Source of the DNA: Ypsolopha sequella
Lineage: Eukaryota > Arthropoda > Insecta > Lepidoptera > Ypsolophidae
DNA length: 64,000 nucleotides
Direction of reading: 5' to 3'
NCBI GenBank assembly: GCA_934047225.1
Contig: OW203997.1
Span: forward strand, 5,876,417 to 5,940,416
A model generated the notes under the pieces. That model saw nothing but the letters and a program-made list of their open reading frames with translations. It was not told the origin of the DNA and did no database searches. A program made the position numbers and the translations under genes. This document shows, one piece after another, positions 36,601-48,600 of this stretch; within the stretch, counting starts at the first letter, position 1, and every line of letters starts with the position of its first letter.

Positions 36601-39600
36601 CCTCCTCAGTTTTCCTTCTTTTTGTTCTGTCACTTGACTCTCCAAATGACTTACGGGGTCGACCCGACCGATGTGAAGCCACAGGAATCTCAAACGTCCC
36701 CTCGAGCCAGGAATGGTTGTCTTTGAGAAATATGTTTTCTTTCTTATGGGCTTTTGACCATCTTTGCTTGATTTGGCATTTAAACCACGCAAAATTTCGT
36801 TTTAGTGTTTGAATTTGGTCTGCTGTGTATTCTTCACCTAGTAGTTGTTCACATAATGCATTCAATTTTTCTTCTAATTTAGGCAAATTGAGATTTCGCA
36901 ATCGTCCAAATAAATATTTACGGGTCACAATTTTCACACCCGAGCTGCCTTGTGAACCTAAAACAAATAGATATTTATTTGAGATGCATGAAACTTCAAT
37001 ATTAGTTTTAGACATATAAGTCGAATAAAGTTCAGAGTCGCAAAATAGTACTAATCCGCGGTTTTCCGCGGCTAATTTTTTGATTCAATCCTACACAAAG
37101 CTTCAAATTATCATACGTAATAAGATTTATAGCGTAATATAACAGAATAGTATAACAAAAACACAAATAAACAAAATAATCGAGTTTTTTTTCTTCTTCG
37201 TGACACGGTTATTTACAATGCAATAAATATAAACTTACATATGGTTTAGACAATCGAGATTTTAATAAAGTAATCCATCACTTTTTTCTTCCAAACCAAT
37301 GTAGAATAATAAATATTCACTTTGAAAGTTAGCAGTTTTCCAAGAACGCCGAGAAAAGACACATGCACCAAACGGGACGATCGAATTCCGACTGATTGTT
37401 AGCGTGCGGTGCGCAGAGGGGAGACGTGGGAGGGGTTGGCTTTTGTTCTCCAACTTGTCCTCTATCGCAGGTAGTCGTTTTTTGTTGATAATTTCGCATT
37501 CCACGAAATTGACTTTCGACCGCCTAGATCGTTCAAATACCTCTCCGTGCGTCGTCGCACGCACGTCAAATTTCAATCTCAAGTTGATGTTGATGAAAAT
37601 GAGAATTACGCCGTAGCGTAGACCCACAGGAACAAGGTTCAATGATCACCAACCGATCACCGATCACCAACTAACTTCACACTCGCTTTCTTTGCTGGCC
37701 CGAACTATGGGATATCAACTTGGAGATATCAAATGTAGTTCATCTCAACGATACGTTTTGATATCGTTGCTTCCTCTGCGCCATAATGTTTGCTGAGACG
37801 ATCAGGGGATCTAAAGAGGCCGCTTTGGATGAATAATATTATGATTCTGTTGTAATGCCGTCTCTTTTGTACGCATGAAGAAACTCTGACTCCATCCTAC
37901 TTTCAAATCATTCTATAACTCACCCAAGTCGGCCTTTTTAGAGGACCAGAAAAAGGCCAACTTGGGTGAATCATAAAATGATTTGAAAGTAGGATAGAGT
38001 TGGACTTTTTTCACGCGTGCAAAAGAGACGGCATTAGAACAGAATCACAATGTGATTCATGCAAAACGGCCATTTTAGAGGACCAGGTAAAACTTGTGTA
38101 AAACTTTAGAATAATGTCGAAGGGTAAAACCTAATTTTATGTCTATGGATTGGATGACCTCTAAACTGAGCTTTATTACGGAACCACTTATTTGATGAAA
38201 CGCACTATAGACGCTGCCCTGTATCTATGGCACCGCGGCACGACCTATTGTTTATGGTGACTGATACAGTCGAATTGCTTTATTACGGCAGAGGAACTAC
38301 TTATTTGATGAAACGCACTATAGACGCTGCACTGTATCTATGGCACCGCGGCACGACCTATTGTTTATGGTGACTGATACAGTCGAATTGCTTTATTACG
38401 GCAGAGGAACTACTTATTTGATGAAACGCACTATAGACGCTGCACTATATCTATGGCACCGCGGCACGACCTATTGTTTATGGTGACTGATACAGTCGAA
38501 TTGCTTTATTACGGCAGAGGAACTACTTATTTGATGAAACGCACTATAGACGCTGCACTGTATCTATGGCACCGCGGCACGACCTATTGTTTATGGTGAC
38601 TGATACAGTCGAATTGCTTTATTACGGCAGAGGAACTACTTATTTGATGAAACGCACTATAGACGCTGCACTGTATCTATGGCACCGCGGCACGACCTAT
38701 TGTTTATGGTGACTGATACAGTCGAATTGCTTTATTACGGCAGAGGAACTACTTATTTGATGAAACGCACTATAGACGCTGCACTATATCTATGGCACCG
38801 CGGCACGACCTATTGTTTATGGTGACTGATACAGTCGAATTGCTTTATTACGGCAGAGGAACTACTTATTTGATGAAACGCACTATAGACGCTGCACTGT
38901 ATCTATGGCACCGCGGCACGACATATTGTTTATGGTGACTGATACAGTCGAATTGCTTTATTACGGCAGAGGAACTACTTATTTGATGAAACGCACTATA
39001 GACGCTGCACTGTATCTATGGCACCGCGGCACGACCTATTGTTTATGGTGACTGATACAGTCAAATTGCTTTATTACGGCAGAGGAACTACTTATTTGAT
39101 GAAACGCACTATAGACGCTGCACTGTATCTATGGCACCGCGGCACGACCTATTGTTTATGGTGACTGATACAGTCAAATTGCTTTATTACGGCAGAGGAA
39201 CTACTTATTTGATGAAACGCACTATAGACGCTGCACTGTATCTATGGCACCGCGGCACGACCTATTGTTTATGGTGACTGATACAGTCGAATTGCTTTAT
39301 TACGGCAGAGGAACTACTTATTTGATGAAACGCACTATAGACGCTGCACTGTATCTATGGCACCGCGGCACTGTATCTATGGCACCGCGGCACGACCTAT
39401 TGTTTATGGTGACTGATACAGTCGAATTGCTTTATTACGGTAGAGGAACTACTTATTTGATGAAACGCACTATAGACGCTGCACTGTATCTATGGCACCG
39501 CGGCACGACCTATTGTTTATGGTGACTGATACAGTCGAATTGCTTTATTACGGCAGAGGAACTACTTATTTGATGAAACGCACTATAGACGCTGCACTGT

Positions 39601-42600
39601 ATATATGGCACCGCGGCACGACCTATTGTTTATGGTGACTGATACAGTCGAATTGCTTTATTACGGCAGAGGAACTACTTATTTGATGAAACGCACTATA
39701 GACGCTGCACTGTATCTATGGCACCGCGGCACGACCTATTGTTTATGGTGACTGATACAGTCAAATTGCTTTATTACGGCAGAGGAACTACTTATTTGAT
39801 GAAACGCACTATAGACGCTGCACTGTATCTATGGCACCGCGGCACGACCTATTGTTTATGGTGACGAATTGCTTTATTACGGCAGAGGAACTACTTATTT
39901 GATGAAACGCACTATAGACGCTGCCCTGTATCTATGGCACCGCGGCACGACCTATTGTTTATGGTGACTGATACAGTCGAATTGCTTTATTACGACAGAG
40001 GAACTACTTATTTGATGAAACGCACTATAGACGCTGCACTGTATCTATGGCACCGCGGCACGACCTATTGTTTATGGTGACTGATACAGTCGAATTGCTT
40101 TATTACGGCAGAGGAACTACTTATTTGATGAAACGCACTATAGACGCTGCACTGTATCTATGGCACCGCGGCACGACATATTGTTTATGGTGACTGATAC
40201 AGTCGAATTGCTTTATTACGGCAGAGGAACTACTTATTTGATGAAACGCACTATAGACGCTGCACTGTATCTATGGCACCGCGGCACGACCTATTGTTTA
40301 TGGTGACTGATACAGTCGAATTGCTTTATTACGGCAGAGGAACTACTTATTTGATGAAACGCACTATAGACGCTGCACTGTATCTATGGCACCGCGGCAC
40401 GACCTATTGTTTATGGTGACTGATACAGTCAAATTGATTTATTACGGCAGAAGAACTACTTATTTGATGAAACGCACTATAGACGCTGCACTGTATCTAT
40501 GGCACCGCGGCACGACCTATTGTTTATGGTGACTGATACAGTCGAATTGCTTTATTACGGCAGAGGAACTACTTATTTGATGAAACGCACTATAGACGCT
40601 GCACTGTATCTATGGCACCGCGGCACGACCTATTGTTTATGGTGACTGATACAGTCGAATTGCTTTATTACGGCAGAGGAACTACTTATTTGATGAAACG
40701 CACTATAGACGCTGCACTGTATCTATGGCACCGCGGCACGACCTATTGTTTATGGTGACTGATACAGTCGAATTGCTTTATTACGACAGAGGAACTACTT
40801 ATTTGATGAAACGCACTATAGACGCTGCACTGTATCTATGGCACCGCGGCACGACCTATTGTTTATGGTGACTGATACAGTCGAATTGCTTTATTACGGC
40901 AGAGGAACTACTTATTTGATGAAACGCACTATAGACGCTGCACTGTATCTATGGCACCGCGGCACGACATATTGTTTATGGTGACTGATACAGTCGAATT
41001 GCTTTATTACGGCAGAGGAACTACTTATTTGATGAAACGCACTATAGACGCTGCACTGTATCTATGGCACCGCGGCACGACCTATTGTTTATGGTGACGA
41101 ATTGCTTTATTACGGCAGAGGAACTACTTATTTGATGAAACGCACTATAGACGCTGCACTGTATCTATGGCACCGCGGCACGACCTATTGTTTATGGTGA
41201 CTGATACAGTCAAATTGCTTTATTACGACAGAGGAACTACTTATTTGATGAAACGCACTATAGACGCTGCACTGTATCTATGGCACCGCGGCACGACCTA
41301 TTGTTTATGGTGACTGATACAGTCGAATTGCTTTATTACGGCAGAGGAACTACTTATTTGATGAAACGCACTATAGACGCTGCACTGTATCTATGGCACC
41401 GCGGCACGACCTATTGTTTATGGTGACTGATACAGTCGAATTGATTTATTACGGCAGAGGAACTACTTATTTGATGAAACGCACTATAGACGCTGCACTG
41501 TATCTATGGCACCGCGGCACGACCTATTGTTTATGGTGACTGATACAGTCGAATTGCTTTATTACGACAGAGGAACTACTTATTTGATGAAACGCACTAT
41601 AGACGCTGCACTGTATCTATAGCACCGCGGCACGACCTATTGTTTATGGTGACTGATACAGTCAAATTGCTTTATTACGGCAGAGGAACTACTTATTTGA
41701 TGAAACGCACTATAGACGCTGCACTGTATCTATGGCACCGCGGCACGACCTATTGTTTATGGTGACTGATACAGTCAAATTGATTTATTACGGCAGAGGA
41801 ACTACTTATTTGATGAAACGCACTATAGACGCTGCACTGTATCTATGGCACCGCGGCACGACCTATTGTTTATGGTGACTGATACAGTCGAATTGCTTTA
41901 TTACGGCAGAGGAACTACTTATTTGATGAAACGCACTATAGACGCTGCACTGTATCTATGGCACCGCGGCACGACCTATTGTTTATGGTGACTGATACAG
42001 TCGAATTGCTTTATTACGGCAGAGGAACTACTTATTTGATGAAACGCACTATAGACGCTGCACTGTATCTATGGCACCGCGGCACGACCTATTGTTTATG
42101 GTGACTGATACAGTCGAATTGCTTTATTACGGCAGAGGAACTACTTATTTGATGAAACGCACTATAGACGCTGCACTGTATCTATGGCACCGCGGCACGA
42201 CATATTGTTTATGGTGACTGATACAGTCGAATTGCTTTATTACGGCAGAGGAACTACTTATTTGATGAAACGCACTATAGACGCTGCACTGTATCTATGG
42301 CACCGCGGCACGACCTATTGTTTATGGTGACTGATACAGTCAAATTGCTTTATTACGGCAGAGGAACTACTTATTTGATGAAACGCACTATAGACGCTGC
42401 ACTGTATCTATGGCACCGCGGCACGACCTATTGTTTATGGTGACTGATACAGTCGAATTGCTTTATTACGGCAGAGGAACTACTTATTTGATGAAACGCA
42501 CTATAGACGCTGCACTGTATCTATGGCACCGCGGCACGACCTATTGTTCATGGTGACTGATACAGTCGAATTGCTTTATTACGGCAGAGGAACTACTTAT

Positions 42601-45600
42601 TTGATGAAACGCACTATAGACGCTGCACTGTATCTATGGCACCGCGGCACGACCTATTGTTTATGGTGACTGATACAGTCGAATTGCTTTATTACGGCAG
42701 AGGAACTACTTATTTGATGAAACGCACTATAGACGCTGCACTGTATCTATAGCACCGCGGCACGACCTATTGTTTATGGTGACTGATACAGTCAAATTCA
42801 TACTAGAGGCCTGAAGAGTGGTTATAACAATATTCAATAACCCTTTTGCGAAATAAATCTCGTCCAACCATACTTCTGTGTCTGTCTCAGGCGCCTCGGC
42901 GGGGCTAGCTAAGTGGATTTACCTGCGTGGGGCCTTGAATAAGTACCTACTAATGTGGAAAAATGCACAGACCCATTTTTTGCCCCATTACCATTGTACT
43001 GGGCGGGCCTACAGAACTTGCCCAAAATGCAAAACATCGGCATCGATAGAATTTTAAAACATGTAAGTATTCTAAATTCTAAAGAGGATGGCATACCCTA
43101 GCAACTTTTTTTATTACTTGTCCAGCAATCTAATGGCAAAGACCTTATTTGCTTTTCATAGAGGCGATTATACGTTGGCTCTTTGGCCTCTTTCTCTTGG
43201 ACGCGGAATACTAGTGATCACGCAGTGAAACAACAAATTGGTGTGTTTTTAGCTAATACTGAAATATTTTGTACGGAAAAAAATATTTTTTTTGACAAAA
43301 GTATAAATTTTAATACTTTGTTTATAGGTGGAACCCCTAGATAAATGAACGATTAATCAATATATTTCCTTCAATACGAGGAGTGACCTAGTTTCTTCTA
43401 ATGAACCCTTGAAAGCCTGATGTTGTTGATGTTCTAGCGTCAGGTGTCCATTTAAAATTCTTTGGCCGAGGGTAAAACACTCGCCTGGCAAAGTGGCAAC
43501 CCATAGGTCATGGGTTCAATTCCCGCCGTGGACTGTGACATGGATTTCACAGTTCAAACTTGGGGACACCTCGGACACCTTCTCGGAGACCATGTGTATT
43601 TTTGCCATATTACCTATACTATATACCTCTACCTATACCTACCTGTATTATAAAGTCAATTCTGAAGGCTTTCATTTTAGTTTTAGTGGTGTCAAAGCTT
43701 AACATTTTCCAAAGAAATTTACGGTGTTACTACAAAACGGTGTTTAACTTTAGACAGTGTTTAAATCTGTTGCTGTCACTTTTTTACAATATGAAAGAAA
43801 AGGCGACAACAACAGATTTAAACACTGTCTAAAGTTAAACACCGTTTTGTAGTAACACAGTTAGCTTCTAATCCTAACTCTTAAGGACTTTTTTGTATAG
43901 AAGAAAATTTAGTTTTGAGAGCACTAAAACTAAAATTAAAGCCTTCAGAATCGCCTTTAATCTGTGGTTAATTTTAAGTATGAGGTGGTGCAAACTGAAA
44001 ACCAGCGCTGTAAAGTTGCTTGCAACTTTCAGCAAATGCTGAGATTGTGCCGTTCTGTCAGATACATTTGTTTTAGTATTTTGTTACGATTGTTTATTGT
44101 TAATATTTTGTGTTATGTGGCAAATAAATGTATTTCTATTTCTATATCGAGTCGATATAGAAATACAAATACATCGACCCTTACTTCCAATAAAGACAAT
44201 AACTCACGCATTATTGAACTGGTCCTTCAGCGGCGATCCCTGCTGCACCGCTATGGCGTACGGCTTCCTGGAGAACTCGTCGCCCACCATCTGAAGGTCG
44301 CAGCTGGTCAGCACGTGGTAGCGGACATCCGTCGCGTCTCCGAGCCACGCGAACCCTGGACGCATTCGGGACAACATACAAAAGACACGATAGACTCACT
44401 GATACATTTATTTTCCTGTCATTTTTTTGTCGGTATAGTATACAGAAATGAAATGAAATTAAATATGAATTTGTGGATATATTAATAATTTGCAATATTC
44501 CCCTAAACACTCTTACCATGCTATTCAAAATGCAGACTCAAGCACCGCCCGCCCTCCCGCATAAAACATGCACAAGCAAAGCAAGCAGTACGAGCACAAA
44601 ATAAAGCAATCTTAAATAACAAGCAAATAAGATAAGATAAATTAGATAAGTTTTCTTGCTTGTTATATGCAATAGATATAATAAATATATGCCTAGCTCC
44701 GCCCATTCGATTAGTCTTGCTAAGAAGAAGGGCAAGAAACTTAGCAAGATTATGTCTATACTTTAATTGAATAAAGAGATAAAAAATACAAGACAGGAGA
44801 AAATTATGTCATGAAGGCAAACAAAATAGAATACCTTTGTCTACATGTCACATATTAGTCTATCTGATTCTACAGTCATTTCATATATTAATAATTAACG
44901 TTAATTCTAGAGGAATCATAACATAAGTTAGGAAATTATACTAACTACTATTATGACAAAGATCATTATCATAACCCCATGCTATAGTGGTGTTAGCAGG
45001 GTGTTAAGATGAAGTTGCGGAAGCCGGAAACTGGCGATAGTTTCGATCCTTACGAATAACTTTCCGTGAAAAATAATTGAAAAATCGAGAAAAAGAAATC
45101 TGTTGTTTCATACATTTTGGTCGGATAGCTATAGCTTTTCTATGGAACAACTGATTTTTTTTCGCTATTCGAGGGTTGGCTCCATAGTAAAAGTTGTTCG
45201 TATGGACGAGTACTATCGCCACGTCGTCTTAAGGTGTCATTTATTTATACAGCCAAATTCATACTGGAGGCTTGGTAAGTGTTCAGTATCATGGATCGAC
45301 AACACTTTTTGATAATCTCGAAAAATAAAATGTTGACCTCCCATAGTAATTGACTCGGGGCTGGGCAGTGGGCTTGCGATTGTAGGGAGGGACCACGAAA
45401 AAAGAAAATTACGAATTTCACAAAAAGGGTCATCGACCCTTGATACTGAGCACTTACCGAGTCGACACTATAAATTTGGCTGCATAAATAAATGTCACCT
45501 ATACGTTTTATGGTAAATAGGAAAACAACGCGATTTCCAACAACAGATTTTCTAACAAAAACGATATACTTAACTCGATTAGTATTTAATACATTATGAA

Positions 45601-48600
45601 CAAGACAAACATCAATTATTATCTTTTAAAAAATCGTGGCAAATTATATTTTTTCCTGTTTCTATGAATTCCTGACACTGACATAATTATCAGGAAAATT
45701 CCTTTTTTGTGGTAACCCTATTCGGCTTGTATATATGTAGTATGCATATGCATGTAGTATGCATTGGTATGCATGTATGTAATCAAATCGTACAAAATAA
45801 TACAAACATACCTACCTATTACATATACGTACATAGGTACCTAGTTATAGGTAACAAGAATATATTAAAGAGATGATAAAGTTTCTAGGAACTACTTATT
45901 ACAGTATATGTACCCATATACCAACTACGAATTGTGCCTAGTTTACACTCTCAGTACTAGGAAGTCGAATTGTGCGTAGTTTACACTGTCAGTACTAGGA
46001 AGTCGAATTGTGCCTAGTTTACACTGTCAGTACTAAGAAGTCGAATTGTGCCTAGTTTACACTGTCAGTACTAAGAAGTCGAATTGTGCCTAGTTTACAC
46101 TGTCAGTACTAGGAAGTCGAATTGTGCCTAGTTTACACTGTCAGTACTAGGAAGTCGAATTGTGCCTAGTTTACACTGTCAGTACTAGGAAGTCGAATTG
46201 TGCCTAGTTTACACTGTCAGTACTAGGAAGTAGAATTGTGCCTAGTTTACACTGTCAGTACTAAGAAGTCGAATTGTGCCTAGTTTACACTGTCAGTACT
46301 AAGAAGTCGAGTTGTGCCTAGTTTACACTGTCAGTACCAGGAAGTCGAATTGTACCTAGTTTACACTCTCAGTACTAGGAAGTCGAAAAGTACTCAATCA
46401 GTTTACTGGCCAGATGTGGACGATTGCAACATGTTACCAAGTTCGTTGGTACCTTAATTATTTAGTAAGTACTAAAAATTATAGCTGGATAGTAGACGAG
46501 CGATAAAATACTATTTGAATAGTTACGCGAGTTACTATAACTTACAACTTACTTGTACCTGGCTATAGTGATATTATTTTGATACAATCGAAGCGCACGG
46601 TAGTGGGCCAGCCAAGTTCGCAAAATCGTGGCGAATCGCGTTTTGCTCAAAGATTAGTATCAAACCTTTCATTTTTAGTATATTATTAACACCAATTCGG
46701 TGTAACACGTTTTAACTTAATTTACAGCACTAAACTTAATTTAAGCGTTTCTTTTTATTTCTGTATCGAAAAGACAAAGACATAGGACGCTCAAAATAAG
46801 GTTAGTCCTGTCAAATAAGTTAAGTTGTGTTGCGCCGAATCGACACCAATATTTCATATTATCAATAGAAAAACACAATACAAGATTCATAAATATTTTT
46901 TTGCTCCCCACTTTTTCTTTCTTAAAGTGCCTAGCGGTGAGTATTTTTATGTACTATAATTTTATTTATCTTACCTTCACTAGAACTCTTTGAGTCTGTG
47001 ACTCTCTGCACCGCCTCTTCAATGGAGTTGGGCAACCCAGCCTCCTTCATAGCTTGCCACATCTTGCTGTACTTGTCACTGACAGGGTAGTCCCACACTG
47101 CGAGCTTGGCACGCTCTACGTCGCTCAGGCTATCGTTTAGACTCATTTCTTTCCATATTCTGTAAGATAGACTTTTTGTAGTGGATACTTCTTTATTGAC
47201 GGCAGAACTTGTACTTCCGGGACGAACTTTTTTTAATGAAGGATAGTAATTTGATTGAATTTGATTTTATTCAAGTTATTATGTAAGGTAAGTTACTGCT
47301 TATTTGATCGGACTAATTAAAAAATATTAATGGCTCGTAAGCAAATGCGCTGCCATCACTGAAATGTTATTATGATATTTTTGGCCGCCATAAATTATGA
47401 TATTTTTGGCCGCCATAAATTCCTTTTTGATTGAGTAGATAGGCTAAATAGTATCCATTAAATAATATACGGCTGTACCTCTGATACAACCCGATGATTT
47501 TCAAACTTCGGGCTTGTACAGAAAACGGGCGTGAAGTTACTCACATATGACGTCGCAATTCAGTCGCTTTTTATACATTAATATCCGAAGTTTGTTTGCT
47601 TTTTGGAATAAATAGATCAATTTAGGTTATGTTATTTCAATGAAAACTTTTTTCGTGCATTTGAACAATAGATAGGATATATACTGATGATATCTAAGTT
47701 GGGAAATAAATAAAAAATCCTAAGTCTATGATTTGAACAGATTTTAGTATATACAGGAATTGACGTCATCATTTCAATGCGATAATGCGTTCAAGTTTTT
47801 TTTTTGTATGGAAATGTGTGGTGATGTCGTCACTAAAGGTCAAATGAGACATCGATTTTATATTTCATAAAGGGTATGCACGTTTATTTTAAAAACTGTC
47901 TACTGAAAAGCTTCGACGAGTAAGGATAAGGAGGGATGCGATTTGGGATACCACGAAGGTGACTTCTAACTTTATTTTTTTACTATTATGTTTACTGACT
48001 GGCCCGAACTGTGTCTGTGTTTGTTGTCAACCGGAAAGCTACAGTTTCTATGTTTCGATTCACGCTTGTTAGAGATGAGATTCACAGCTGAATTTCGAAA
48101 TTGTGGTTTGACTCGCTTTAGATAGTAAACTTTTGGTAGGTTTTGAGTCAGTTGGTTTCTGGTTTCGATTTAATAATGAGTTCATTGACACTAAAAATAT
48201 GCATAGTGGTGGGCCACTTTTTGCCTTTTGATTAAATACTTTGCAGAAATACAATAAAGGTTAATTGCAGAAAGTGTCGTGTTTAAACAGTTGTAATTCG
48301 GCGGTGCTCAAATAAAGATCGTGGAAAAATTAACTTGTACTGTCACAAGCGCGTTGCAGTATACAATATACATGGCAGTTCTTATTTTGTCCAAATGATG
48401 GTACAAATTCAAAGAAACGTATGTAACCTTTGGTGTAGCTGATTATACTACCACTCCGTCAACATGAAAGAATTTCTTATCATAGAGACACTTGATACAT
48501 GTATACTATCATTTTGACCGATAACAGATTTTGATAAGATAGGTAAGGTACCATCAACAGATTGTTTCGCAATACTTATGCATGAATTTAAGCTTCGTCA

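Larger units (their letters stand above)
34417..37549 (-). mobile_element. Transib/RAG1-like DNA transposon with matching TIRs and TSD
   Basis: The element begins CACAGAGAGGTATTTGAACG and, read from the other end, CACGGAGAGGTATTTGAACG. The inverted termini match for about 32 bp with one difference. Both flanks carry CGTCG (34412-34416 and 37550-37554), fitting the 5-bp GC-rich target duplication and CAC-starting termini known for Transib. The 3133-bp element carries one transposase gene on -. The host site is a copy of a palindromic repeat. Uninterrupted copies elsewhere show one GGGCGTCGTCGCACG at the same place, so the insertion can be placed to the base. Confidence 0.88.
34322..37625 (+). 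mobile_element. Palindromic GGG-CTCTACCGCG element, copy 4, split by Transib
   Basis: The left part is 34322-34416 and the right part 37550-37625. Their sum restores the repeat with one extra CGTCG. The right half lacks nothing obvious and ends GAATTACGCCGTAGCGTAGA. Confidence 0.85.

Noticed and set aside
34834..37015. Transposase as an intact gene with an intron at the break
   Set aside because: The break is a plain three-fold 41-bp repeat without splice sites; frame loss is explained by 82 extra bases.
37262..37642. 126-codon open frame on -
   Set aside because: Runs from flanking DNA through the transposon end into the palindromic repeat; crosses an insertion boundary.
39244..39525. Open frame of 93 codons in the satellite
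   Set aside because: It exists only because one unit has a short insertion; a 113-bp period cannot keep a frame and all other units close.
38170..42795. CRISPR-like regular array
   Set aside because: No unique spacers: the whole 113-bp unit repeats, in a eukaryotic intron.
43486..43540. Possible tRNA gene
   Set aside because: A good B box but no complete cloverleaf or acceptor stem, and the flanking body is shared with other SINE-like copies.
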